Source of the DNA: Malachius bipustulatus
Taxonomy: Eukaryota; Arthropoda; Insecta; Coleoptera; Melyridae
Assembly: GCA_910589415.1 (NCBI GenBank)
Contig: OU342639.1
Coordinates: 19,848,268 to 19,912,267 of the forward strand
Direction of reading: 5' to 3'
DNA length: 64,000 nt
Below the pieces are notes generated by a model that had not been told where the DNA came from, searched no databases, and worked only from the letters and a program-made list of their open reading frames with translations. The translations under genes and the position numbers were made by a program. Below, one piece after another: positions 35,680-45,991 of this stretch (position 1 is the first letter of the stretch; every line of letters starts with the position of its first letter).

Positions 35680-36690
35680 CATTAATTGTCTTAATCTTAC
35701 CTCTCGCATGAGACATGAGACCTATATGGTTAAGAAGACTCTCAATAACATACTTCATCAAATCAACGGTTGAAACCATCACCATATCAACAAAAGAAGT
35801 TTTTCTGGATATTTCGAAAATAGAAATAAATATAAGATCGAATTCCAGTTTCCAGTTCCTCACTAAAGATTTTAAAATTTAGATATAAATTAAATAAAAA
35901 TATATAAATTTTCACGATAATCAGTGTCTTTTTCACTAAGTATAGTATGCTGAAGTCTATCCTCAAATCAAGTTCTTATTCTATAAATAATTGGTTAAAT
36001 TGGCAGTACACAAAACATGTAGAAACAAAAATAATTTTTTCATACTTTGTTGGAAAAATGAGGGACTCAAACAGCGAACATAATAAAAAGACAGTGAAGA
36101 CAATGTGCAGACAACGTTGCAGCAAAAAATCTAAAAGGATGAGAAACATATTGCGCATCTTCTCCGACCGGTTCATCTAAGACGTGTAACTATAATATCA
36201 CTCGTTTCTTAAAAGTAGAACAATAAAACTTTATATAAATCTTACAAATAATACGAAAATACAACCTGAGTCCTTATAAGAAGAGAGTTTTTCATTAGTA
36301 TTTAGTTAGTACCCAGGCTAACCTGGAAACACAAACAACCTGTCACCCTGTCATATGAATTATGAAGATATAAGTTCAACAAATTAACTGAATACCTACT
36401 TATAGTAAAATATTTCGGAAAGCCTGCCAAGAATGGAATTATTATTATTGGAAGACAGTGGTTGGTTCGACATAATAATGTGAAACCGTATATTTGCTCA
36501 TGATTTGATTGTTTTAATAAAAAATATCATTGAAGCGAATGCTGATGTCTCTTTTATTTTCAAAGTTAATTAAAATCTTGTATTATGCCAAGATGAGCCG
36601 AATTAAGCGCAAAGAGGAAATTAATTGAGTGATGGGAGCTATAAAGGAGACGCAGTCGTCCGTTGGGTGGCGCACTTATCTTTCGCGTTT
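35680..36690. other. AT-rich spacer, no gene recognised
   Basis: Open frames on both strands at 35633-35863 and 35947-36180 overlap each other in antisense and have no known relatives. No termini or RNA genes were seen. Confidence 0.4.
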
Positions 36691-36756
36691 TCTGTTCTTT
36701 ATAAATAGTCTCGATTGGGAAAATTATAAAATCCAATATTGCAACAGAGAAACGAT
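36690..36756 (+). promoter_or_regulatory. Candidate RNA polymerase II promoter (TATA box)
   Basis: TATAAATAG at 36700-36708 is a strong TATA match. It is preceded by a GC-richer stretch (GGGTGGCGCACTTATC) and followed within 60 bp by an ATG with a splice donor. No initiator can be fixed by eye, and such boxes also occur by chance in AT-rich DNA. Confidence 0.3.
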
Positions 36757-36780
36757 ATGGCAGGAACGGTTCATGGAAAG
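36757..36780 (+). CDS. Candidate first coding exon, eight codons
   Basis: ATGGCAGGAACGG starts a frame reading MAGTVHGK, followed at once by GTAAAT, a reasonable donor in phase 0. A possible acceptor after CCTAATTCATGGTTCAG ends near 37276 and continues in frame as GLIQFESFKRRVETSLQQLK before a stop. The putative intron contains a LINE tail. The predicted product is too short for any family call, so this is only a hint of a host gene. Confidence 0.2.
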
Positions 36781-36819
36781 GTAAATTTATTAATTCCTTA
36801 CTAATAACTCGAGTTAGCC

Positions 36820-36915
36820 TTCTGATTCCGACTGATGAAACGTTTTGGAAATGTTCTGTGGCTAATGAACAATGTTCGAGGCCAACCCAACCTTACACAC
36901 ACACACACACAAACT
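36820..36915 (+). repeat. 3' tail of a LINE of the type at 57.7-61 kb
   Basis: TGTGGCTAATGAAC followed by TGTTCGAGGCCA, then a CA repeat at 36894-36911, corresponds to the reverse complement of 57735-57765 and its adjacent G and GT runs. That sequence is the 3' end of the minus-strand LINE. Here only the last ~60-90 bp survived, as expected for a strongly 5'-truncated insertion. Confidence 0.65.
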
Positions 36916-39540
36916 CAAAGAGTTATATTCTTATATGATAAAATAGACTGATTATTTGTTACTGGAATATATAAATTTGAGATGCAAGATTGGTCGAATA
37001 TTATTTTAGAGAACGAAAAAGTTGAAGCGAAAGTTAATTCTCAATGAGATTCTCAACTTAATCTTTTATGATTAAGTTTAAGGTAATAATTTTTATGAAA
37101 AGTTTAACTGTGAAGCACATTTTTTAATTTAATAGCCCAATTAAGTTGCTCTACGATCACATTTACTTGAAATACTCTACTTGAGTGATGTAATTCCTTG
37201 GACGTGATCGCTTCTAAAAGAAGTTATGATACAAGAATATTTAATGTCAAACATATCTGTTCCTAATTCATGGTTCAGGGTTTGATTCAGTTTGAAAGTT
37301 TTAAGCGCCGAGTCGAGACGTCACTTCAGCAGCTTAAATATCTGTGATAGGGAAAGTTGCATGCAAAGGAATGAAAACTTTACTTTCCCTCTAATATTGG
37401 GTAGCGCTATAGAAAGAACAGATAAGGATAAAGCCGGCCGAGAGTTTCTGTCCAAGTTTCACTCAAGAAAGAATATATCGGTTGTGCTATAAAAATAACG
37501 ATACAATCTTAATTTCGACTTAAAACTTCCTACAGTTGCCAACGTATTAGAGCTCAACTTATCGGATAGTCGAGTATTCCTCAATAGTGAGTTCCATAGG
37601 GCGAACAAAAGAAATAACACCTTTGTGTATCTGAGAATTCGACGTATCTCCTTTACGACTACCTATAAAACTTATATATGAAATTTGCTCAAGAAATGTA
37701 ACTATGTACATAATTGAAGTGAACTTTATTTTATATGCCGTTAGGAAGGCTATAAACAAATCAAACTGTACTTATAAAGTTCACCTAGTCCACCTACATT
37801 ACCAACTAAAGTACCTATACTTTATGACTTGAATTTGAGGACTTTGCTGCTGCATGAAAAATATTTGGTGATAGAGTTAATGTTTGTCTCCAAATAAAAC
37901 TACCGCGGTAAAAAGAAATAGTATAAGGGGTTATTTTTTTTTTTAATATTATGTATCATTCGCATAAAAACTATGTAATACATATACAGTATGTTTTTAT
38001 CATCAAAAAAATTCATATAAATTATTATCATCAGGCTATTTTATAAATATCCGATGACATTATAGATTTTCTTCCCGAGTTCTTCATGATTGTAAAATTT
38101 CTCACCCTTTGTTATCTAAGTTCACATACCAAACGCACTATGTAAAAAAACCACATTGCTGCAGCTTTGAATACGAAGACTTTATTTCATCTTGAAAGCA
38201 CAATTTGTGTTTACACTTCACTGTTTTAAATATTTGTAGTGTAATTATTTAAAAGCATAATTAATGAAAAACACTGTACACAAAACTATTACACTTTCCT
38301 TTCGATGGTGTATCAACTCCGGTTTACATTCAGTCCAGGGTTCCGAAAAGCTCAAATAATCATTTCAGATGTACGAACAAAAGAAATACGGTAACAAGAG
38401 GCTTAATGGAATATATACATTTGCGCTGAAAAGGCATGTAGGTATATGAGGAAAAATATACAGGAGCTACATAATAATTACTTTCCACCTCTGTTTGCTT
38501 TTCCCGTATTGAAACGCCCATTTCATCCTTTCATCAATTTTTTTTTGTCCGGCAAAAAATACATTAAAGTTCAATTTTTTTTATTAACATTTAATAATAA
38601 TTAATCATGACAATTAATCATGACTGAATGACTGGCGACAGTGTGTTGCTGTTAATAATATGAGTTTTACATGTTTCGCGTCACAAAAAATTTTTTTACA
38701 AAGGATAAAGAAAAAAAAGCAGCTCAGAAGCAGCAATTTTGTTTCGTATATTAATGTAGGTAAAACGACATTATTAAAAGTGAAATATTAAAACATGTCA
38801 CCGAAACGGACTTGAAAGATTTATATGCGTCGGCTAGGGTTGTTGTCGCACAAAAGATTTCTGATGGTTTCTGTCCACGAAAATTTTGCTCAAAGTTCTT
38901 TAATCTGTTGCATCCTTTGATCATTTTCTGAATAAAGCTATGTTTTTATTTGTAAACGCTTGTTTTCTCTCAAGTTTCACCGCAATTCATCTCCATTATA
39001 AAAGTTATTTTCCAACAATATAGGTTACCTGCAGGCTGATGCTGTCCTGACTTTCTAATTCAGTACTTGATTTTCTTTTCTATTGTTTATCAATTATGTT
39101 ACATGAGATATTAAACTCAATTTATATAAAAAAAAAATTATCCATTAATTATTACTTTTGACACTTTAATTTCGATACTTTAATGCGAAAAAAACCCAAT
39201 TCGTATATTAACTTCCAGGACTGCGATAATAATTAATCATAGTCAATAACTTTTACAAAGCAAAAAAAAACCGTATCTAAAAATCCAGCAACTCGAAGTA
39301 AGTAATTAATCCTGAAGATTCCCATAATTTCCAGCCAAGTCTTCCATCTCACTATGTACACACCGCTATTACCAAAAAATTTTAAACTATATATTAACAT
39401 CCAATCAGAGCGAGATATACCTGAAATCTAAACCGTCCCGTCACAGTTCAAATGTCTTCGAACCTCTCATTTCCAATCGAAGCAATAATAGTCACTTATT
39501 GGGAAATTTTAACGCGGAGTTAATCACCACAAAGAAGACA
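36916..39540. other. AT-rich spacer, no gene recognised
   Basis: Open frames at 37292-37492 and 37559-37759 are short and not recognised; the first overlaps the possible second exon mentioned at 36757. The rest shows long A and T runs and no termini apart from CACCCTGTATATCG at about 39540. Confidence 0.4.
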
Positions 39541-39559
39541 CCCTGTATATCGCTGCCTG

Positions 39560-39760
39560 CTAGTTGTCACTACGGTGTCACATTGCATGCACGCGTGCAG
39601 GAGAACGGGGCTGAAACCGGCGGTGGCTGGACACGCTGTCGACTGCTAAGCACTGCCGCACGGCCCGGCGCTACGGACGCCTAACGGCGCAGTCGGCGCG
39701 GAACGACGCTTGCGTGTAGACGACGCCGCGACGGCCCTTCGTGCAGAATCTTAACTACCG
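39560..39760. promoter_or_regulatory. GC- and CpG-rich patch
   Basis: About 170 bp (39590-39760) are far richer in G, C and CpG than anything nearby, with strings such as GGCCCGGCGCTACGGACGCC and GTCGGCGCGGAACGACGC. A weak open frame (39499-39684) crosses it. It could be a promoter or first exon of a host gene, or a fragment of a GC-rich transposon. The end of a CACCCTGTATA-type MITE is just upstream. Confidence 0.3.
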
Positions 39761-40640
39761 TCTAGTAATGAGTTTATAACTGTAGTAGGTAGGCCCGATT
39801 AGGAAGGTGCCGGTGGATGATAATATTATCCGACTGAGAAAACTTCTCCCTCATGTACCTACATACTAACGTAAAAAAAGTGCTGAAATTGTTAGATAAG
39901 TTTCTCATCTTTAAGTAATTTCAATGCCGTTAAAAGTTGGAAAAACTAAAATCCTTTTTGATTGATATCAAGAGATCCAACTTTTTGGGATCACAGTTTA
40001 GACACTAGAATCTTTATTATCCAAGAAGGACGTGGCAGAGATGGATAATGGAGAACAGGGGGGGGGGGTTAAACTCAACCATTTTACATGCTTTATGATT
40101 ACCAAACTACTGGCATCCTTGGTTGTTGTGTTTATCTATACAACTATTTATATAAATAAAATTATTCTGTGGCTATATGAGCTAGATCTCGAAGCCAAAA
40201 TTACCATAGTGGAGCGACTGTGTTTTACCTACATAGTTAAGACCTTGACATAATAATGTTTAAAATACATTAAACATAGATATAATAAACATAGGTAAAC
40301 AAAATTTTGGTTAGGTAAATAGGAAGAATCCCAACCAAGGTATCGTATTCGCAAAAAAAAAGTTTTGAAAAATTTGTAAAAACTATTTACTACCTAAATA
40401 CTTTTACAGATACAGAGGACGCAGGCCGTACTTTCGGGAAAGCTGCACATATAGGTATTGTAATCAAATAACACTGATAAAAACCTTCTTGCGCATCAAT
40501 CGCAGAAATAGTGTATTTTTATGCGATTCAATTATGAAAATTTTTGCCGCCTTTAAAAAAAAAAAAATTAAACCAAAAAAAATTTACAAAATTCAACAAT
40601 TTCGTCCCTTTTCCTATACCCGCCACTGACTAACTTTAAA
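39761..40640. other. Spacer with a G-run and a shared repeat piece
   Basis: An 11-base G-run sits near 40061. 40145-40230 is the partner of the repeat at 34785. A run of As lies at 40555-40568. No gene is recognised; the 73-codon frame at 40032-40253 includes the repeat. Confidence 0.4.
40145..40230 (+). repeat. Dispersed repeat piece (partner at 34.8 kb)
   Basis: It shares a 19-bp exact core with 34785-34865 and reads LWLYELDLEAKITIVERLC in the plus frame, against VLVLEAKITRMERTV in the partner. Partial preservation at the peptide level hints that both derive from a coding part of an unidentified element. Confidence 0.5.
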
Positions 40641-42052
40641 AAGTTACAGGCGAGTTCTGAAAATCGAACATTTGAAATTTTAGAGAAATAAACATCATGT
40701 AAAAAATTCGAATAACTCCGCCATTTCTCTTATTTGCTTCTTGAAATTTTGGAGAGTTAAAGTTTATTAGTGTAGTTGTCTACTCTGAAAATTTCAGGTA
40801 AATTTTCTCGAAAATGTGCTCAAAATTAGTTAAAGAAATTTAGCCATTTTTACCATTTTCTTACCCACGCCACTAGCTTATTATTAAAAATAATTAAAAT
40901 TTTATTGCATTAATTCAAATTTCAAATCATTTTAATCCAATCTTGTTAATAGGTATAGTTGTGTAGGAGTTTTTATTTTCTGCAATTGGGGTTGGCAGGA
41001 GCAGGCATATCTGCATGGGTGGTCCCGCCCGAGCCGAGCGCGATGAAAACGGTGCCCTGGTGCTGGTGCTGGTGGGTACACGACGCATCGCTGATGGGCT
41101 TTTCCTCATTTTTATATTATTCTAATAATGAACATTCAATCGTTAAGTTATTAGACAAGCCTTTAGTTGCCATTCTCATTATTTTGTTCGGCGAAAACCA
41201 TGCCACATGGACCGGTTTTTTCGAAATTTTAAAGGACACCCTGTAGAAGTAACGCGACTTTTGAAAATTTTTTTCAACGAAAATTTAACGTCATCCCAAA
41301 GTTTCACAAGAGTAAAAAATTTCTTTCACTAATCTTGAAAGATGAAGCTACTAGAACGTTTATAAAATTTTAGAGAAATTAACATCATGTAAAATAAATT
41401 CGAATATCTCCGCCATTTCTTTTATTTGATCCTTGAAATTTTTGAAGATTAAAGAGTATTAGTATAGTTGTCTACTGTAAAAAATTTAGTTCAATTCCTT
41501 CAAAAATGTGCTCAAAAACGGTTATAGAAATTTAGCCATTTTTACCCTTTTCCTACCCACGCCACTGGCTTATTAATAAAAGTAATGTAAATTTTATAAA
41601 ATTAAATCAAATTTCAATTAATTTTCCTCCAATCATGTTGATTTAGTTTCAAAGTTATTTTTCCATCTTACTCATACAGAGGTTCAAAAAAAAGCAATTT
41701 TTCCAAAAATTCAAATGGCCGCCATTTCGAAACGGCTCGGCCGATTTTGCTCAAGTACAATACCAGACCAGTTCTTATAGATATCTTACTCCCACAAAAA
41801 TTTTAGTCCCCTAGATTGAAAACTGCGACCTGAAATGAGATGACAAAAACGGGATTTGGGGAATTTTGAAAGGACACCCTGTAGAAGTAACGTGACTTTT
41901 GGAAATTTTTTCAACGAAAATCTAAAGTCATTCCAAAGCTTTATAAGGATCCAAAATTTCGTTCACTAATCTTCAAAGATAAAGCTACAGGAGCGTTTTG
42001 AAAATCAAAATTTCGTGATTTTGGAGAAATAAATATATATATATATATATAT
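40640..42052. repeat. Direct repeats of a ~320-bp unit, three copies or part copies
   Basis: Copy one (about 40640-40955) and copy two (about 41230-41650) share CATCATGTAAAA, CTCCGCCATTTCT, ATAGTTGTCTACT, GTGCTCAAAA and CCCACGCCACT in order. Copy three (about 41872-42030) shares GGACACCCTGTAGAAGTAAC and GACTTTTGGAAATTTTT with the front of copy two. An AT microsatellite (42033-42052) ends it. The units look like insertions of one noncoding MITE-type element next to each other, or one element duplicated. CACCCTGTAGAAG marks an end. Confidence 0.75.
40972..41106 (-). other. Coding-like GC-rich insert, possible exon
   Basis: Between two repeat copies lies about 135 bp of GC-rich DNA. The minus frame from 41106 reads EEKPISDASCTHQHQHQG, then TVFIALGSGGTTHADMPAPA and NPNCRK before a TAA. 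A second minus frame is open for 60 codons (41109-40927). The first looks more like real protein, with an HQHQHQ run. No acceptor or donor is obvious and I do not recognise the peptide. It may be an exon, or captured host sequence in a repeat. Confidence 0.3.
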
Positions 42053-42059
42053 CGTGGGC

Positions 42060-42500
42060 AGGTGAATTTTGGAAAACCACTTTTTCGTGATCTGGGGGTC
42101 ATGATCGGTGGACATTTGATGAGTTTGGGTGATTTTCGAAAAGTGATGTCGTCCTCAATAGTGTATTTTTTTATTAAAAAATACACTAAAAAAAGGCTAA
42201 CCTAATCTGACACAACCGATGTTATGATATTAAAGTCATAGATATACGGAGGGTTATTCACGGTATGCGGGTTGAGTTTAGGAAAACTTTGTTTTTGGAA
42301 TGGATAGAGGACCGTTAAAGTGACATTTTAAAATTATATTCATATTGTACAAATGTCCCAAAAATATGAAACATATCAAAGTTATATTTTTTTTAACGGC
42401 ATCATCCTATGGTATTGCATTTTTTGACCATTTTTAGATTATATGAGAATAAAAATTTAGAATGGTTTTTACAGTTAGTTTTTGCAGTAGATTTTCCTTG
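42060..42500. other. Spacer with MITE-like ends
   Basis: GGAGGGTTATTCACGGTATG near 42249 has the look of an insect MITE terminus. No gene is seen; this part lies just 3' of the minus-strand LINE remnant. Confidence 0.4.
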
Positions 42501-42501
42501 A

Positions 42502-43560
42502 TTAGAAGAGCTCCGTTCCTTTGACAAGGTTCAGCAGTCCGCTAACCAAGGTCTTTTCCGCTAGCAGGCTCCCGGGGCTGAGAAGTCCCAGGAACGCATA
42601 GCGCGTTCTTGCGAGTGCTGGACACTCGAATATCACATGAGAAGCTGTCTCATCTTCTTCATTGCAGAGTCTACAAACTGGTTCTTCTCTGTATATCCCC
42701 AGTTTATGTAGGTGTACTCTTAGGTGGCAGTGTCCTGTGAGAAGACCCACCACCGTTCTGATCTGCATTCTGTTTAGTTGCAGTATCTGTCTGGCAAGGT
42801 TTTGAGAGGGCTCCTTGATCATCACCTTACCATATTTGTTTCCGGTTATACGGTTCCAGTGTGTTATGTGTTGGGTTCTTACCCACTGAGCCACCGCCCC
42901 GCCTACAGTGTTCTTTGGGATGGCAAACACTGGTTCGGGCCCAGTGTAGTTCATCCCAGCACCTTTCTTGGCTAGTTGACCTGCAGCCTCATTACCAAGC
43001 GTCCCACGGTGACCCGGAACCCAAACTAGTGTCACCGCGTTGCACCTGGCTAAGTCAATGAGGTCTTGCAGGCATTCCCAGATCAGTTTTGATGTGATTT
43101 CGTAAGCTGCAAGGGCTTTCAGGCTAGCCTGACTGTCGGAGAAGATGTAGATTACCCTACCTCGATAGTTCCTTCTGGTATTCTCTCCAACGCATAGCCT
43201 AATTGCATTTATTTCAGCCTGGAAGATGCTGGCATGAGTCCCCAGTGGCACGTAAATATTGCATCCGGGGACCACACCATGCACTCCAGCTTAGGTACCC
43301 CTGTCCCTGTCTTTGAACCGTCTGTGTACCAGACCAGCCATTTTTTCAGGCACAGGTGTTCCATTTGTTGCCATTCTCTCCAGCCCATTAGGACCTTAAA
43401 TGATTTTACAAATGATATCGTAGTACTCATACCATCGGATTGCATTTCCATGATAGGATCTGCGATGGTATCAGTTATTCTGGAATGCCCGGTTTCGCCT
43501 TCTACAGGTGAAGATTCCAGGTCAGTTTCGCATCCGCAGGGTTATGTCCAGATATTTGAC
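42502..43560 (-). pseudogene. Jockey/R1-like LINE remnant: RNase H and C-terminal finger
   Basis: Read on the minus strand, RNase H motifs come in order. WYTDGSKTGTG (about 43330) carries the first Asp, FQAEINAIRLC (about 43200) the Glu, and FSDSQASLKALAAYE (about 43105-43150) the next Asp. VWVPGHRGTLGNEAAGQLAKK (about 43030-42965) holds the His loop. In the last one the Asp normally seen after GNEAA is Gly, so the active site is incomplete. LLTGHCHLRVHLHKLGI and the finger VCRLCNEEDETASHVIFECP (42685-42625) follow. One frameshift near 43280 splits the domain in two frames (260 and 80 codons). The RT is absent. The 3' end is close to 42500. Confidence 0.85.
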
Positions 43561-43589
43561 CCGGTCATTGCAGTGCTACAACGGAAGTA

Positions 43590-44526
43590 CCTACGGCTCC
43601 GAATACTAAAACATTTTACATGTTCCTATTTTAACTTTTTATGCTATATCCATGATGTAGATGAAAAATATTTATACAGGATCACCCCACTTTCTTGCAA
43701 TATGTATACATTCATTACTAATTTCCTATGTCTCTACTTTGCAGTTGTCAAAAAACTACAGAGAAATGTCAACTGAAAACAAAATGACAGTAGCGACTTT
43801 CGATGGGGGCGTGACTTTTGCTCCACCTGGTATTATAGTAATATTTTTGTAGATTATTCATGGCTGTTTTGCTGTGGTCCTAGAAGATTTGCTCTAAATG
43901 TTTTCTCCCCAACTGCGGTAGACATCATCAATGTTGACAGTGTTTTCACTAGTTTTTACAGTCGGGGCTTAATTCAAATTTGAGATCAATTTACAGTGAT
44001 AACGGCTCAATTAAGAGGAAACCGGCTTATATGTTTTAAGTGTTAGTGTTCTATTCCACGCTACAGAGACATTTGTACTATTTTTGTTTTTGTTTTTTTG
44101 TTATCCAGCACTTTGCGTAAACATTTCAACTACATTATTATAGGACAGTACATAAAAAATTAAAATAGGAACTTGTAAGCTATTTTCCTCCATCTTGAGC
44201 TGTTTTCGCTGTGCACTTGCCTTGAATTTTGAAAATTTCGATTTACACTTGTTTATACATAACTCATCGAAACTTCTGAATTTGAACTTCAAATTAATGT
44301 CGTATTTTATTCTTTTCAGAAAATCTAAAAATGCAATTGCATAAGGCATGAGCATTCCATTTTAAAAAACATATAAGTATATCATATGGGACACCGCCAT
44401 AGCTCAAACTAATTTAAAATTATAGGCATTGTGAGCTTTAATATGAATTTGTAATCAAAATTTTCATCGAAAAAATCCATCGTTTGGCCAACAGAGACCG
44501 ACTTTAATGAGTTGGGACACGCAGTA
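43590..44526. repeat. MITE family A, split copy
   Basis: 43590-43690 has the inner left-arm core (TTTTACATGTTCCTATTTTA, then ACAGGATCACCCC), and 44100-44526 the right arm with CTTGTTTATA, TGAATTTGAACTTC, ATCTAAAAATGCAAT and the end GTTGGGACACGCAGTA. A GGGACACCGCCATA-type motif near 44388 is the internal terminus-like site. About 400 bp of unrelated DNA between the parts may be an insertion. It is diverged and noncoding. Confidence 0.6.
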
Positions 44527-44529
44527 TAC

Positions 44530-44700
44530 AACGTGTTTCCAAACATGTGTCGGAAATTGAAAGGTGTAATTTTGGCGCATTCTGCGAAAAAAATTCCTAT
44601 TAACATGGGTCCGCAAACCCACCGTTTTCGAGATACAGGGTGTCAAAGTAATATATTTTGTTTCAATTTTTTTAACGAAATCTTAGGAACAATTTAAGAT
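44530..44700. repeat. MITE family B fragment
   Basis: CCTATTAACATGGGTCCGCA, CCACCGTTTTCGAGATACAG and CAGGGTGTCAAAGTAA match the piece at 19545-19640. It starts right at the end of the family A copy, so the two elements sit nose to tail. Confidence 0.55.
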
Positions 44701-45990
44701 TTAAAACTGAATTTTTGTACATATCTGATCATTAATATTATTTTATGCAGAGTAAATCAAAAATTTACTCTGCTCATATGTCAAAAAATTATTTCCATAG
44801 GGTTGCTTGAAATAATTTTTTCCTCCAATTTCTACGTCACTGGGATATTTTGGAAGCGTACTTTAAACTGTCATTGTTTTCTACATAAAAAAGGTGCTCT
44901 TGGTCAAAAGCTTTAAGCTCAACTGTTTTCGAGAAAAACAACATTTTACGATGAAAAACATAAAATTAGTAACATTTGCTGTGGACAAAAACATTACTTG
45001 TTTCGTGATATTTTTTTATGATTTAATTCACTGTCGCATAAAGAAAAATTCATTAGCTCTCAAAAAGTTAATAATATTAATGACAAGATGTGTACAAAAG
45101 CTGGGTTCTGTATCTCAAACGTTTTCCTAATATGAAAGCGTGAAGCAACTAAAAATAATTTAGTTTTTATTTTCTGATTATAACTGATTTCTGCAGAGTT
45201 TGAAAAGGTTCAAATGAGAGAGAGTTATATGTAAATAGAAAAAAAGCAAGAGAAAGCATAGAATAAATTTTGTAGTTATCGATTATCAGTTATCAACGTT
45301 GAAGCACATCAAAATGAATAAAATTGAGTAAATATATAAAATGACTCAACGTACGATAAGATTTGGCTAAAATATTTCATAAAAGTCGTAGTGACTCCTA
45401 CTCCAGCCCCGGTAAATGAAGCGCCAGAAGTGAATTAATGTCCTCGTTAAAAAATGATTTAGGTTACTTCCGAGAAATTTACTTTTCAAATTTTAATCAG
45501 TTTTAATTTCTGCGAAATTAGGGTCAACGGTCAAGTGCACAGAGATACAATTGCTTAAATATTTATGATTTGTTAATACGATCATATATTAACTAAACAG
45601 AGATACAAAAATTTGCAGAGAGTACCGTGTACTTGAGCAAATACCTACATCACAATTTCATTGCTGCTTTTTGCATGCGTATTATACTGTATAATCATGC
45701 ATTGCTAACTTGTTTTTGATGACTTCTTTGTGCTGTGTGAACAATTCCAGCAATTAAAGAATTTAAGAAGAAAATCTGGCAATAATATTTCTCAGATAAG
45801 AATCAAGGAACCTCCCTTCATCGTTATCCTAATTGGTTGCAATCGCATAATAAGATATAACGAACTTTCCATAATTGAGAATTTGCAGGCTACTCGCTCC
45901 TGATAAGTGCACTTACTGCTAGGCAAGAGCAATTAAAATTTTTTACATATCCAACTACCTTGAAAAGTAACGATCAAAACGTACCACCTC
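44701..45990. other. Spacer, no gene recognised
   Basis: AT-rich DNA with a short inverted pair around 44755-44775 (TTTGATTTACTC type). Nothing resembles a gene or element terminus until 45992. Confidence 0.4.
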
Positions 45991-45991
45991 T

